From JBKBMT01 sp046295655 (GTDB taxonomy: Bacteria > Pseudomonadota > Alphaproteobacteria > Rhodobacterales > Rhodobacteraceae), in NCBI GenBank assembly GCA_046295655.1, contig JBKBMT010000002.1, positions 1 through 64,000 on the forward strand: DNA of 64,000 nt. Direction: 5' to 3'. Positions 33,980 to 42,698 of this stretch are shown piece by piece; the first letter of the stretch is position 1, and every line of letters begins with the position of its first letter. The notes beneath the pieces are model-generated. The model was not told the origin of the DNA. It saw only the letters and a list, made by a program, of their open reading frames with translations, and did no database searches. The translations under genes and the position numbers were made by a program.

Positions 33980-35013
33980 GCAGCGTCCTCCTCGAATGCG
34001 AGCGCATCGCGCCCCAGCGGCATCAGCATCCGCGACACCGCGACCGCCGGCACCGCCTCGGGCCCCGCGTGGCGCCAGCGGGGGGTTCGGTCCTTGTCGA
34101 TGATGGCGGCGCGGATCCCCTCCAGGAAATCGCCGTGCTCCATCGACCGGTAGGTGAAACGGTATTCCATACCCAGCGCCTGACGGATACCGGGCGCCTC
34201 GCCCAGACGATGCAGCATCTCGACCGTGCAGGCCATGGAAAGCGGCGACTGCCGCGCCAGCACCGACAGCGTCTCGCGGGCGAAATCGCCCGGCACGGCG
34301 CGCAGGCTCCGAACGATGTCGCCGATCGTCTCGCCAGCGAAGTGACGGTCGATCTCGTCCTGAAGTCCGGCAAGCCGGCCGGGCGGAAGCGGCGCCCCGT
34401 CGATCGCGGCGGTCCCGCTTTCGATCATCGCGCGCTTGGCTGCCTCCCACCCGGCCTCCGGCACGAAGATGTCGGCGAAACCCGCATGGATTGCATCGGC
34501 CGGTCCCATCCGGTGACCGGTCACGCCCAGATACTCCCCAAGACGCCCGGGCGCCCGGGCCAGCAGCATCGACCCGCCGACATCCGGCACCAGCCCGATG
34601 CCGCATTCGGGCATGGCGATCTGCGCGCTTTCGCCGACGATGCGCAGACCCGCATGACAGCCTATACCCACGCCACCACCCATCGTGTAGCCGTGCAGAA
34701 AGCTGACCGTGGGCTTCGGGAACTCGAACAGCCGCGCGTTCATGCGGTATTCGTCGCGCCAGAATTGCCGGCCGTAGGAAAAGTCACCCGCCATGCCAGT
34801 GGCATACATCTCGGCGATGTCTCCGCCCGAACAGAAGGCGCGCGGGCCGATCGCGTCGATCAGCACCAGCGCCACCGCCGGATCGTCGCGCCAGGTCTTG
34901 AGCGCGGCATCGATCGCCAGGCACATGTCGTAGGTCAGCGCGTTCAGCGCCTGCGGCCGGGTCAGCGTGATGCGCCCGGCACGCCCCTCGATGCGGATGT
35001 CGATGTCGCTCAT
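33976..35013 (-). CDS. 3-hydroxyisobutyryl-CoA hydrolase (enoyl-CoA hydratase/isomerase fold)
   Basis: 345 aa, longer than simple enoyl-CoA hydratases (about 260) and matching HIBCH. Key stretches are TLTRPQALNALTYDM, AFCSGGDIAEMY (oxyanion hole), GYTMGGGVGIGCHAGLRIV and AMPECGIGLVPDVGGS, where HIBCH keeps the Glu and Asp used for thioester hydrolysis; a C-terminal extension (PLSMACTVEMLHRL, CMEYRFTYR-like MEYRFTYRSME) also fits. It releases 3-hydroxyisobutyrate from its CoA ester. ATGA overlaps on both sides tie it to the acyl-CoA dehydrogenase and mmsB. Confidence 0.9.
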   Translation of the reverse strand: MSDIDIRIEGRAGRITLTRPQALNALTYDMCLAIDAALKTWRDDPAVALVLIDAIGPRAFCSGGDIAEMYATGMAGDFSYGRQFWRDEYRMNARLFEFPKPTVSFLHGYTMGGGVGIGCHAGLRIVGESAQIAMPECGIGLVPDVGGSMLLARAPGRLGEYLGVTGHRMGPADAIHAGFADIFVPEAGWEAAKRAMIESGTAAIDGAPLPPGRLAGLQDEIDRHFAGETIGDIVRSLRAVPGDFARETLSVLARQSPLSMACTVEMLHRLGEAPGIRQALGMEYRFTYRSMEHGDFLEGIRAAIIDKDRTPRWRHAGPEAVPAVAVSRMLMPLGRDALAFEEDAA

Positions 35014-36155
35014 CCCCGCGCCGCCAGCATCTGCCGGGCGACGATGACCCGCATGATCTCGTTGGTGCCTTCCAGGATCTGGTGCACCCGCAGGTCGCGC
35101 ACGATCTTCTCGACCCCGTAATCCGCCAGATAGCCGTAGCCGCCATGCAGTTGCAGGCACTGGTTGGCCACCTCGAAGGCGGCATCGGTCACATACATCT
35201 TCGCCATGGCGCAGAACTTCGTCGCATCCACCGCGCCGTTGTCCAGCTTCCAGGCCGCCTGGCGCAGAAAGGTGCGGGCCGACTGCAACCTGACCTCGCA
35301 TTCGGCCAGACGGAACTGAAGGCCCTGGAACTGGTCGATGGTCTGCCCGAAGGCGCGCCGCTCGCCCATGTACTTGAGCGTCATGTCCAGTGCCGCCTGT
35401 GCCCCGCCCAGCGCCGAGGCGGCAATGTTCAGCCGCCCGCCGTCGAGCCCCGCCATGGCATAGCGGAAGCCCTGCCCTTCCTCGCCCAGCAGGTTCTCGA
35501 ACGGGATCGTGCAGTCGTCGAACTGCACCTGTGCCGTGGGCTGGGCGCGCCAGCCCATCTTGTCCTCCAGCGCGCCGAAGCTCAGGCCCGGCGTGCCGTC
35601 CTCGACGATCACGGCCGAGATGCCGCGCGGCCCTGCCTCTCCGGTGCGCACCATGGTGACATAGACGTCGGAATAGCCGCCGCCCGAGATGAAGGCCTTG
35701 GTGCCGTTCAGCCGGTATCCCTCGTTGGTCCTTTCCGCCCGGGTCCTGAGCGCCGCGGCATCGGACCCCGACCCCGGTTCGGTCAGACAGTAGCTGAAGA
35801 CCTTTTCCATGCTGCACAGCGCCGGCAGCCAGCGGGCGCGGGTCTCGGGGCTGCCGAACTTGTCGATCATGCCGCCGCACATGTTGTGGATCGACAGGAA
35901 GCTGCCGACCGCCGGGCAGGCCATGGCCAGCGCCTCGAACACCAGCGTGGCGTCAAGCCGCGTCAGGCCCGATCCGCCCTGATCTTCCGACACATAGATG
36001 CCGCCGAGGCCCAGCCCGGCGACCTTCGGCCACAGGTCCTTCGGGATCGTGCCGGCCGCCTCCCAGGCGCGCGCGTGGGGGGCGATGTGCTCCTGCCCGA
36101 AGGCATGGGCCATGTCGAAGACAGCCTGCTGCTCCTCGCTCAAGTCGAAGTCCAT
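35010..36155 (-). CDS. Acyl-CoA dehydrogenase, probably isobutyryl-CoA dehydrogenase
   Basis: 381 aa from the ATG at 36155, preceded by GGGGAGGG. The FAD-dependent acyl-CoA dehydrogenase pattern is complete: FSYCLTEPGSGSDAAAL, FISGGGYSDVYVTMVR, RAFGQTIDQFQGLQFRLAE, LQLHGGYGYLADYGVEKIVRD and the C-terminal catalytic-region stretch ILEGTNEIMRVIVARQ. The context (HIBCH-like and mmsB genes downstream) points to isobutyryl-CoA to methacrylyl-CoA in valine catabolism. It opens the operon, and a 22-bp palindrome sits 17 bp before its start. No separate methacrylyl-CoA hydratase is seen in this operon. Confidence 0.92.
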   Translation of the reverse strand: MDFDLSEEQQAVFDMAHAFGQEHIAPHARAWEAAGTIPKDLWPKVAGLGLGGIYVSEDQGGSGLTRLDATLVFEALAMACPAVGSFLSIHNMCGGMIDKFGSPETRARWLPALCSMEKVFSYCLTEPGSGSDAAALRTRAERTNEGYRLNGTKAFISGGGYSDVYVTMVRTGEAGPRGISAVIVEDGTPGLSFGALEDKMGWRAQPTAQVQFDDCTIPFENLLGEEGQGFRYAMAGLDGGRLNIAASALGGAQAALDMTLKYMGERRAFGQTIDQFQGLQFRLAECEVRLQSARTFLRQAAWKLDNGAVDATKFCAMAKMYVTDAAFEVANQCLQLHGGYGYLADYGVEKIVRDLRVHQILEGTNEIMRVIVARQMLAARG

Positions 36156-36465
36156 CGAGCCCTCCCCAGCGGAATTGAACGGACGTTTAATTCGGATTCC
36201 TTGCACAAATTTTGCACCGGGACGAGGGGGCTGCAGCAGAAATGCGGACCGAACCGCCGCGCCGCGAATCGGTCTCTCGCCCGCGGGGCCGGAGTCTGCC
36301 GACCGACCGTTTCCCACGATGGGAGACTTTACACGCAGGCAAGGAATCCGGCGGCCGATTCGGGACAATCGTTCGCCCCCAGTTGCAAAATGCGGCAGGA
36401 GTAGGGCGAAGTCTCGCAATTCTGCGGCGGCAGGCGTAATTGTCTGTGTTGATGAAACGGAGCCG
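36156..36465. other. 310-bp divergent intergenic region
   Basis: This region separates the leftward acyl-CoA dehydrogenase operon from the first VPLPA-CTERM gene. It holds a near-perfect 22-bp palindrome (36172-36193) and a direct repeat TTGCAC at 36201 and again, as TTGCAC, at 36212. The composition is clearly more AT-rich than the flanking genes. I see no ORF with a plausible ribosome binding site in it. Confidence 0.6.
36172..36193. promoter_or_regulatory. 22-bp palindromic operator candidate upstream of the valine operon
   Basis: GAATTGAACG-GA-CGTTTAATTC: two 10-bp arms with a single mismatched pair around a two-base centre. It lies immediately before the GGGGAGGG ribosome binding site of the acyl-CoA dehydrogenase gene, the position expected of a repressor site. 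The AACG-N2-CGTT core is typical of TetR-family operators. No candidate regulator gene adjoins it. Confidence 0.6.
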
Positions 36466-37029
36466 ATGGCCATCAATTTGAAACTTTCTGCCTTGGCCGT
36501 AGCCGCGGCTACGCTGATGTCCGCCCCGGTATCTGCTGCAACATTTCTCGGCGTCTTTGAAGGAAACACCCCGTTCCCGCAGGCGCTGATGGGCTCCCCG
36601 TCGCTGGCGAAATGCGACCAGGGCGGCACGGCCGGGACGGTGTGTTCCAAGTGGGAAGATGGGCTGGCGCCCGGCAACCACGTGCCCGGCTTCTCGGTCA
36701 CGTTTGTCGATTCCAAGACGGCGAACTGGACCTTTGACCCGACCGCCGTGACGGGTGTGGCCTTGGCCGACGTGCTGTTCCCGAAATACATCGCGGTGAA
36801 GGGGGGGAACTTCTACAACGTGTGGGAAATCGTCGTCGGTACGCTGAGCGGCGTGGTTTCGACCCAGGGCATCGCAGTGGGCGGTCCGGGCAACCAGCCC
36901 GACATCTCGCACATCAGCTTCTACGACTCGGTCGGACCGGCGCCCATCCCGCTGCCGGCTGCCGGGCTGATGCTGCTGGGCGCGCTGGGTGGCCTCGCTG
37001 CAGTGCGTCGGCGTCGCAAGGCGGCCTGA
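36466..37029 (+). CDS. Small secreted protein with VPLPA-CTERM-type sorting signal (A)
   Basis: 187 aa from the ATG at 36466, with ACGGAG upstream. The N-terminal signal peptide runs to about residue 25 (LSALAVAAATLMSAPVSAA). The mature part, about 130 residues, matches nothing I recognise; it has two cysteines (KCDQGGTAGTVCSKW). The C-terminus is a sorting signal: PAPIPLPAAGLMLLGALGGLAA then a basic end RRRRKAA. In proteobacteria such tails are cut by an exosortase and the protein is exported, often with exopolysaccharide. A strong bidirectional terminator follows. Confidence 0.85.
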   Translation: MAINLKLSALAVAAATLMSAPVSAATFLGVFEGNTPFPQALMGSPSLAKCDQGGTAGTVCSKWEDGLAPGNHVPGFSVTFVDSKTANWTFDPTAVTGVALADVLFPKYIAVKGGNFYNVWEIVVGTLSGVVSTQGIAVGGPGNQPDISHISFYDSVGPAPIPLPAAGLMLLGALGGLAAVRRRRKAA

Positions 37030-37050
37030 TCCCTTTCGGGACGAGAATGG

Positions 37051-37077
37051 AAAGGGCGGCCCTCGGGCCGCCCTTTT
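37051..37077. terminator. Bidirectional intrinsic terminator between VPLPA genes A and B
   Basis: AAAGGGCGGCC-CTCG-GGCCGCCCTTTT: an 11-bp perfect stem, 22 bp after the stop of gene A, with T-runs on both strands. It also lies 32 bp beyond the stop of the convergent gene B. Confidence 0.9.
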
Positions 37078-37108
37078 GCATTGCCGGAACGCCGGGTGCG
37101 ATGTGCGT

Positions 37109-37765
37109 TCAGACCTTGCGACGCAGGGCGCCCAGGGCGGCGAGGCCGGCAAGCAGCAGAAACCCGCCGGCAGGAAGCGGGATGGGCGCCGGTCCGGCGG
37201 GCTCGGTTCCGTAGACCTCGACCTTGGCCCAGTAGAGGTCGAACCGGTCGGTCCCGGCCGTGAACTCCGAGAACCAGAACGAGACGGCCCTTGTGGCCAG
37301 CGTGTTCGCCCAGGCCGTCACCGACCCGGCGTCCGTGCCGGCGGTCAGGGTGAACGCCTGCGGCGACAGCCCGTCCACCAGCTGCGCGAAGAAGTCGTCG
37401 GTGCTGGCGGCGGCGGTGCTGCCCTGCACCCGCACGGCCCAGTTCTCGCCGAAGCACCCCACGGCGGCGACGCAGCCCGAAGGACCGGCGTCGGAGAACT
37501 TGAGCGTCAGAACGATCTTGCTGATCGTGTCGTAGGCCAGCGACGCAAAGCTGATGGCGTCCGAGAAGCGCCCCGTGCTCTGGTCGCTGACGCGGACGAA
37601 ATCGGCGAAGAGCGCATCGTTGCCGCCGGGATCGACCTTGCCCGCGGCGCTGCCGTAGTCGTGTGTGAACGTGCCCAGCAGCGTCGCCGCCGCCGCGGGC
37701 GCCGCCGTCATGGCACCAAGGCTCAGGCATAGCGCCGCTGCCGTGGACTTGAAAAAAGACAACAT
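37109..37765 (-). CDS. Small secreted protein with VPLPA-CTERM-type sorting signal (B)
   Basis: 218 aa from the ATG at 37765, with CAGGAGT upstream. A signal peptide (AAALCLSLGAMTAAPAAAA) precedes a beta-rich mature domain containing SFASLAYDTISKIVLTLKFSD and a cysteine pair in SGCVAAVGCFGENW. The end reads PAPIPLPAGGFLLLAGLAALGAL then RRKV, the same sorting signal as its neighbours. It is convergent with gene A across a shared terminator and is not a close paralogue of A, C or D in its mature part. Function unknown; cell-surface or matrix location is inferred from the tail. Confidence 0.83.
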   Translation of the reverse strand: MLSFFKSTAAALCLSLGAMTAAPAAAATLLGTFTHDYGSAAGKVDPGGNDALFADFVRVSDQSTGRFSDAISFASLAYDTISKIVLTLKFSDAGPSGCVAAVGCFGENWAVRVQGSTAAASTDDFFAQLVDGLSPQAFTLTAGTDAGSVTAWANTLATRAVSFWFSEFTAGTDRFDLYWAKVEVYGTEPAGPAPIPLPAGGFLLLAGLAALGALRRKV

Positions 37766-38114
37766 CGTAACTCCTGTGGGCGCGTCGTCGGGGCCCGATT
37801 TCCAGTTGATCGCCTTTCGGCCAAGGGTCCCCGAGACAGCGTCCGTCGAGACCCCCGCCGGGCGCGACCTCTGGTCCCCGGACATGGCAAATTGAAGGCA
37901 GATCGCCCGGATTCTCCGAAAACGCGCAGATGCTCGGGCCGGCAACAGGACACCGTTTCCACGCCAGAGCGCTTGGCGCCGGGACAGGAAATTGTCGCCG
38001 CGCGGCCGACAGTCGTTCAGCCGCAGCGGCGCAAGGGTCGGTCACCGATTCGCGCATGGACTGCGCGACAGCAGGCGCGGGAACGTCGATGGAACGGCTG
38101 CTTCGGAGATCCGC
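37766..38114. other. 349-bp intergenic region upstream of VPLPA gene B
   Basis: The region holds the leader of gene B (ribosome binding site CAGGAGT at 37769-37775, read leftward) and the 3' flank of gene C. I see no credible ORF, no strong hairpin and no clear promoter pair in it. GC content drops in the middle part compared with the flanking genes. Confidence 0.5.
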
Positions 38115-38849
38115 TCAGGCGCTGCGCCGGCGCAGCAGGCCCAGTCCGCCCAGACCGGCCAGCAGCAGCAGCCCGGCTGCCGGAAGCGGGATCGGCGCCG
38201 GCGGCGGCGCGATGTCGCGCTCGTGGACGAAGCGGGCGCGCAGCTCGGCAGAGTTCGTCGCCTGCTCGACGGTCCAGAATTCCTTGTCCGCGCCGATCCC
38301 GAAGCCGGTGATCGTCAGGTAATAGCGGTCGTCGCCGACCGTCACGAATTCCGACCCGGCGTAGCTGGTTGTGATCCGCACCCGGTCGGCGCAGCCGTTG
38401 ATGTTGACGCCCTGCCGGTTCGCCTCGCCATTGCCGCAGGGCTCGTCCCGGTTCGGCGTCTCCCAGTGATCCACGTTGAAGAGGGCGGCAAAGCTGTGCA
38501 GCCCGCCTCCGCCCGGGATCGCCAGCGTGAAGTTGACCAGCAGTTCGACCGCGTCGATACCCGTGCCGATGCCGATGAAGTAGTTGAAATGCTGGAACAG
38601 CCCCAGCGTGAAATCGACATTCGGCCCGATTGCCTCGACCACCGGGGGAGCGGCCGGCAGGAAGCGATAGCCGCTTTGCACCGGGCCGGTGCCCCAGCTC
38701 ATGTGGGCCGTGCCCTCGCCGTTCACATGCAGGCCACCGGTCGGGTTCTGCCAGGTGCCGGAGACCGTTACCAGGTCGATGGTCGCCGCATCCGCCTGCG
38801 TGCCCATCAATGCCGCAACCGCGGCTGTAATACCAACAAACCGTTTCAT
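38115..38849 (-). CDS. Secreted VPLPA-CTERM protein, paralogue of D (C)
   Basis: 244 aa from the ATG at 38849. A signal peptide (MKRFVGITAAVAALMGTQADA) precedes a beta-rich domain beginning TIDLVTVSGTWQNPTGG, with SWGTGPVQSGYRF, LFNVDHWETPN, a cysteine pair (EPCGNG, NGCADRV) and YYLTITGFGIG. These phrases recur in gene D. The SGTWxN...WG...SGYRF layout resembles a choice-of-anchor-type domain found in front of several sorting signals (from memory, the K type). The end is PAPIPLPAAGLLLLAGLGGLGLL with RRRSA. Exported and anchored or released at the cell surface, by inference. Confidence 0.85.
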   Translation of the reverse strand: MKRFVGITAAVAALMGTQADAATIDLVTVSGTWQNPTGGLHVNGEGTAHMSWGTGPVQSGYRFLPAAPPVVEAIGPNVDFTLGLFQHFNYFIGIGTGIDAVELLVNFTLAIPGGGGLHSFAALFNVDHWETPNRDEPCGNGEANRQGVNINGCADRVRITTSYAGSEFVTVGDDRYYLTITGFGIGADKEFWTVEQATNSAELRARFVHERDIAPPPAPIPLPAAGLLLLAGLGGLGLLRRRSA

Positions 38850-38975
38850 CACTCGTCCTCCATCCCCGGCCAGGGCCGGGCAGATTGCGGCAGAAACCGG
38901 GCACCCATGCCGCGATCCCGCCGCACATATGCACATTCTCGCCACAAATTGCCAGAAGGACAAAACCTTTCGGAA

Positions 38976-38998
38976 TCAACACAATCTCTGGTTGAGGT
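38976..38998. promoter_or_regulatory. Shared upstream element of gene C
   Basis: TCAACAC, 8 bp, GTTGAGGT, 127 bp before the start of gene C. The same two blocks, directly joined, occur 120 bp before the start of paralogue D (40026-40040), while most of the remaining leader sequence differs. Confidence 0.45.
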
Positions 38999-39097
38999 CC
39001 GCCATCGGAGCCGAACGGTGAGCTGCGGTGCCAAGTTCTGTTTCCGGCACAGGGACCCGGTCGCCAGGGTCCGTCGTGCCGCGGCGAATCGGACGGA

Positions 39098-39128
39098 AAA
39101 GGGGCGGGTGGATTGCCACCCGCCCCTT
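39098..39128 (-). terminator. Intrinsic terminator of VPLPA gene D
   Basis: On the minus strand GGGGCGGGTGG-CAAT-CCACCCGCCCC is followed by TTTT, about 40 bp after the stop of gene D. An 11-bp perfect GC stem plus T-run makes a strong factor-independent terminator; the plus strand ends in TTTG, so some bidirectional function is possible. Confidence 0.88.
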
Positions 39129-39139
39129 TGTTCGCCCAA

Positions 39140-39171
39140 GGCTACACCGCGATCAGGCTACCCCGCGATCA
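39140..39171. repeat. 16-bp tandem duplication at the 3' end of gene D
   Basis: GGCTACMCCGCGATCA occurs twice in a row (39140-39155 and 39156-39171, one mismatch). The second copy ends exactly with the stop codon of gene D read leftward. The unit length is not a multiple of three. Confidence 0.8.
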
Positions 39172-39906
39172 GGCTGCCTTGCGGCGCCGGCGCAGGGCGG
39201 CAAGGCCCCCCAGTCCGCCCAGCAGCAGAAGACCCGCCGCCGGAAGCGGGATCGGGGCGATGTCCTTCTCGCTGATGAACTTGGCCTGAAGCACGATGCG
39301 GTTCGTGGCATTCTCCGTGGTCCAGAACGTGGTATCGCCGCCGATCCCGAAACCGGTGATGGTCAGGAAGAACTTCTCATCGTCGATCTCGACGAACTCG
39401 GACCCGCCATAGGCGGTGCTGACGATCACCCGGTCCGCGCAGCCGTTGACATTGACTCCGGCATTGTTCTGGCCTCCGTCAGCGCAAGGATTGCTTGCGT
39501 TGGGCGTTTCCCAATGGTCGAAATTGAACAGGGCGTTGAAGCTCTGGGTCACGAGATTGCCGCTGGGGATCCGCAGCACGAAATTCACCAGAAGGTCGAT
39601 CCCCGTGATCGACGTGCCCGAGTTGATCGGGACGTTGAAGTGGGTGAAGAACCCGAGGTCGAAGATGTCGCCCGGCGCGATCGCGGGATTCTCGGGCGGC
39701 GCCGCACCTTCAAAGCGATAGCCGCTCTGGCCGGAACCCGCATCGACCCCCCAACGGACCTCGTTCGTGCCGAGGCCGACGACATTCGTTCCGTCCTGGA
39801 CGTTCTGCCAGGTGCCGGTCACCGACACGAGGTCGATCGTCGATGCGGGCGCCACGACGGTCGTGCTGACGGTCAGCAGCGCGGCAAGTGCAATTGCATT
39901 CTTCAT
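39169..39906 (-). CDS. Secreted VPLPA-CTERM protein, paralogue of C (D)
   Basis: 245 aa from the ATG at 39906 with GGAGGA upstream. A signal peptide (AIALAALLTVSTTVVAPAS) precedes the same domain as gene C: TIDLVSVTGTWQNVQDG, RWGVDAGSGQSGYRF, LFNFDHWETPN, NGCADRVIVSTAYGGSEFV and FFLTITGFGIG. The tail is APIPLPAAGLLLLGGLGGLAAL with RRRRKAA. C and D are tandem paralogues, probably from a duplication with later divergence. A strong terminator lies downstream. The likely role is an exported, possibly matrix-associated protein; the ligand is unknown. Confidence 0.85.
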   Translation of the reverse strand: MKNAIALAALLTVSTTVVAPASTIDLVSVTGTWQNVQDGTNVVGLGTNEVRWGVDAGSGQSGYRFEGAAPPENPAIAPGDIFDLGFFTHFNVPINSGTSITGIDLLVNFVLRIPSGNLVTQSFNALFNFDHWETPNASNPCADGGQNNAGVNVNGCADRVIVSTAYGGSEFVEIDDEKFFLTITGFGIGGDTTFWTTENATNRIVLQAKFISEKDIAPIPLPAAGLLLLGGLGGLAALRRRRKAA

Positions 39907-40007
39907 TCTGTCCTCCGGTTCCAACTTTGCCTCGGGCCACGGCAGACGGGGTTCGCCGCCTTGTCGCCGCAGCAAGGACACAACCCTGACACAGTTCCGC
40001 CTACATT

Positions 40008-40040
40008 CAAGAAGTTTCTTTCTTGTCAACACGTTGAGGT
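40008..40040. promoter_or_regulatory. Two adjacent inverted repeats upstream of gene D
   Basis: CAAGAA-GTTTCT-TTCTTG (40008-40025) is followed at once by TCAAC-AC-GTTGA (40026-40037) and GGT. The second repeat and its flank are shared, with an 8-bp insertion, with the leader of gene C. The stretch is AT-rich and about 100-135 bp before the start of gene D. Confidence 0.45.
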
Positions 40041-40165
40041 TGAATCTGAGATGCATTTGCGGAGAATTCCGCGCTTCTTCGACCACTGGCAATGCTATGG
40101 GAACAATAGGTCGGGCCGCGCCAACGCTTGCGGCGCAGCCCGCAGAATCGGGTCCGGGCGCCGCC

Positions 40166-41665
<1,500 letters not shown>

Positions 41666-41742
41666 CGCTTTCCTCCTCGAAAGATCGCCGAAGTCTACCC
41701 TTGCAGAAATGCCGGTCAAACAGGAATGATGGCAAAGCCGTC

Positions 41743-41756
41743 TTGCATTCCTGCAA
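41743..41756. promoter_or_regulatory. Inverted repeat between mmsA and the LysR gene
   Basis: TTGCA-TTCC-TGCAA, perfect 5-bp arms, ends three bases before the LysR start codon. A second TTGCAGAAATGC-type half-site starts at 41701. The pair fits a LysR recognition and activation site serving both divergent genes. Confidence 0.45.
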
Positions 41757-41759
41757 AGC

Positions 41760-42650
41760 ATGACCGACTGGGACGACCTGCGCATCTTTCTTGCCGTGGC
41801 CCGGGCCGAAAGCCTGTCGGGGGCAGGCCGGCGGCTGCGGCTTGATCCCGCGACCGTCGGCCGCCGCATCGGCCGGCTTGAACGGGCCCTGGGGACGCGA
41901 CTGTTCCTGCGCTCGGCACAGGGCTATGCCCTGACCGACGAGGGCGCGCGCCTGATGGAGCATGCCGCGCGAACCGAGGCGGCGGTCGAAGGCGCGCTGG
42001 CCGAGGTGCAGGGCGATCCGGGGCGGTTGTCGGGGCAGGTGCGGATCGGCGCGCCGGACGGGTGCGCGAACTTCGTGCTTCCCGGCGTTCTGACCGCGAT
42101 CGTCGCCGCACACCCGGATCTGGAGGTTCAGGTGGTCGCCCTGCCCCGGGTGTTCAACCTGTCGAAACGCGAGGCCGACCTGGCGATTGCCGTGTCGCCG
42201 CCTTCCGCCGGGCGCCTGCTGGTGCAGAAGCTTGCGGACTATCGGCTCTACCTGGCGGCAGACAGCGCATATCTCGACCGTCACCCGCCGGTCCGCTCGG
42301 CCGCCGATCTCCGGTCACATCGGATGATCGGATATATTCCCGACATGATCTTCGACCCGGAACTCGACTATCTGGCCGAAACCGGGGCCGAGGCGGTGGC
42401 GCTGGCGTCCAATTCGGCGTCGGTGCAGTTCCAGATGATCCGCGCGGGCGGCGGCATCGGGGTGGTGCATGCCTTTGCCATGCCCTGGGCACCCGATCTG
42501 GTGCGTGTCCTGCCCGAGTTCTCGCTGTCGCGCAGCTTCTGGCTGATCCGTCATGCCGACGACGGGCGCATCGGCCGGCTGGACGGCTTCGCGGCACTTC
42601 TCGCCGCTGGCATCCGGCGCGAGGTGACGCGGCTGGAAGCTTTGGCTTGA
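41760..42650 (+). CDS. LysR family transcriptional regulator, probable mmsA regulator
   Basis: 296 aa. The N-terminal winged helix is DDLRIFLAVARAESLSGAGRRL and DPATVGRRIGRLERALGTRLF; a LysR substrate domain follows. The ATG at 41760 directly follows an inverted repeat with no Shine-Dalgarno, so the transcript may be weakly translated or leaderless. Divergence from mmsA over 94 bp makes mmsA the obvious target; a similar LysR-mmsA pairing is frequent in Rhodobacterales. The inducer is not known; an intermediate of valine breakdown is the natural guess. Confidence 0.9.
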   Translation: MTDWDDLRIFLAVARAESLSGAGRRLRLDPATVGRRIGRLERALGTRLFLRSAQGYALTDEGARLMEHAARTEAAVEGALAEVQGDPGRLSGQVRIGAPDGCANFVLPGVLTAIVAAHPDLEVQVVALPRVFNLSKREADLAIAVSPPSAGRLLVQKLADYRLYLAADSAYLDRHPPVRSAADLRSHRMIGYIPDMIFDPELDYLAETGAEAVALASNSASVQFQMIRAGGGIGVVHAFAMPWAPDLVRVLPEFSLSRSFWLIRHADDGRIGRLDGFAALLAAGIRREVTRLEALA

Positions 42651-42698
42651 CAGCGGCGCCGCCGGCGCGGACGCTCAACCCAAAGGGGGAGGAACACC

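Larger units (their letters stand above)
38850..39168. other. 319-bp intergenic region between VPLPA genes C and D
   Basis: It contains the leader of gene C, a TCAACAC...GTTGAGGT element (38976-38998) also found ahead of gene D, the terminator of gene D (39098-39128) and a 16-bp tandem duplication that runs into the stop codon of D. I see no ORF with a ribosome binding site. Confidence 0.6.

Noticed and set aside
36466..39906. Possibility that the four VPLPA-CTERM genes form a CRISPR-like or mobile repeat array
   Set aside because: The similarity is confined to protein-coding tails and to two paralogues; there are no evenly spaced repeats, transposase genes or terminal inverted repeats.
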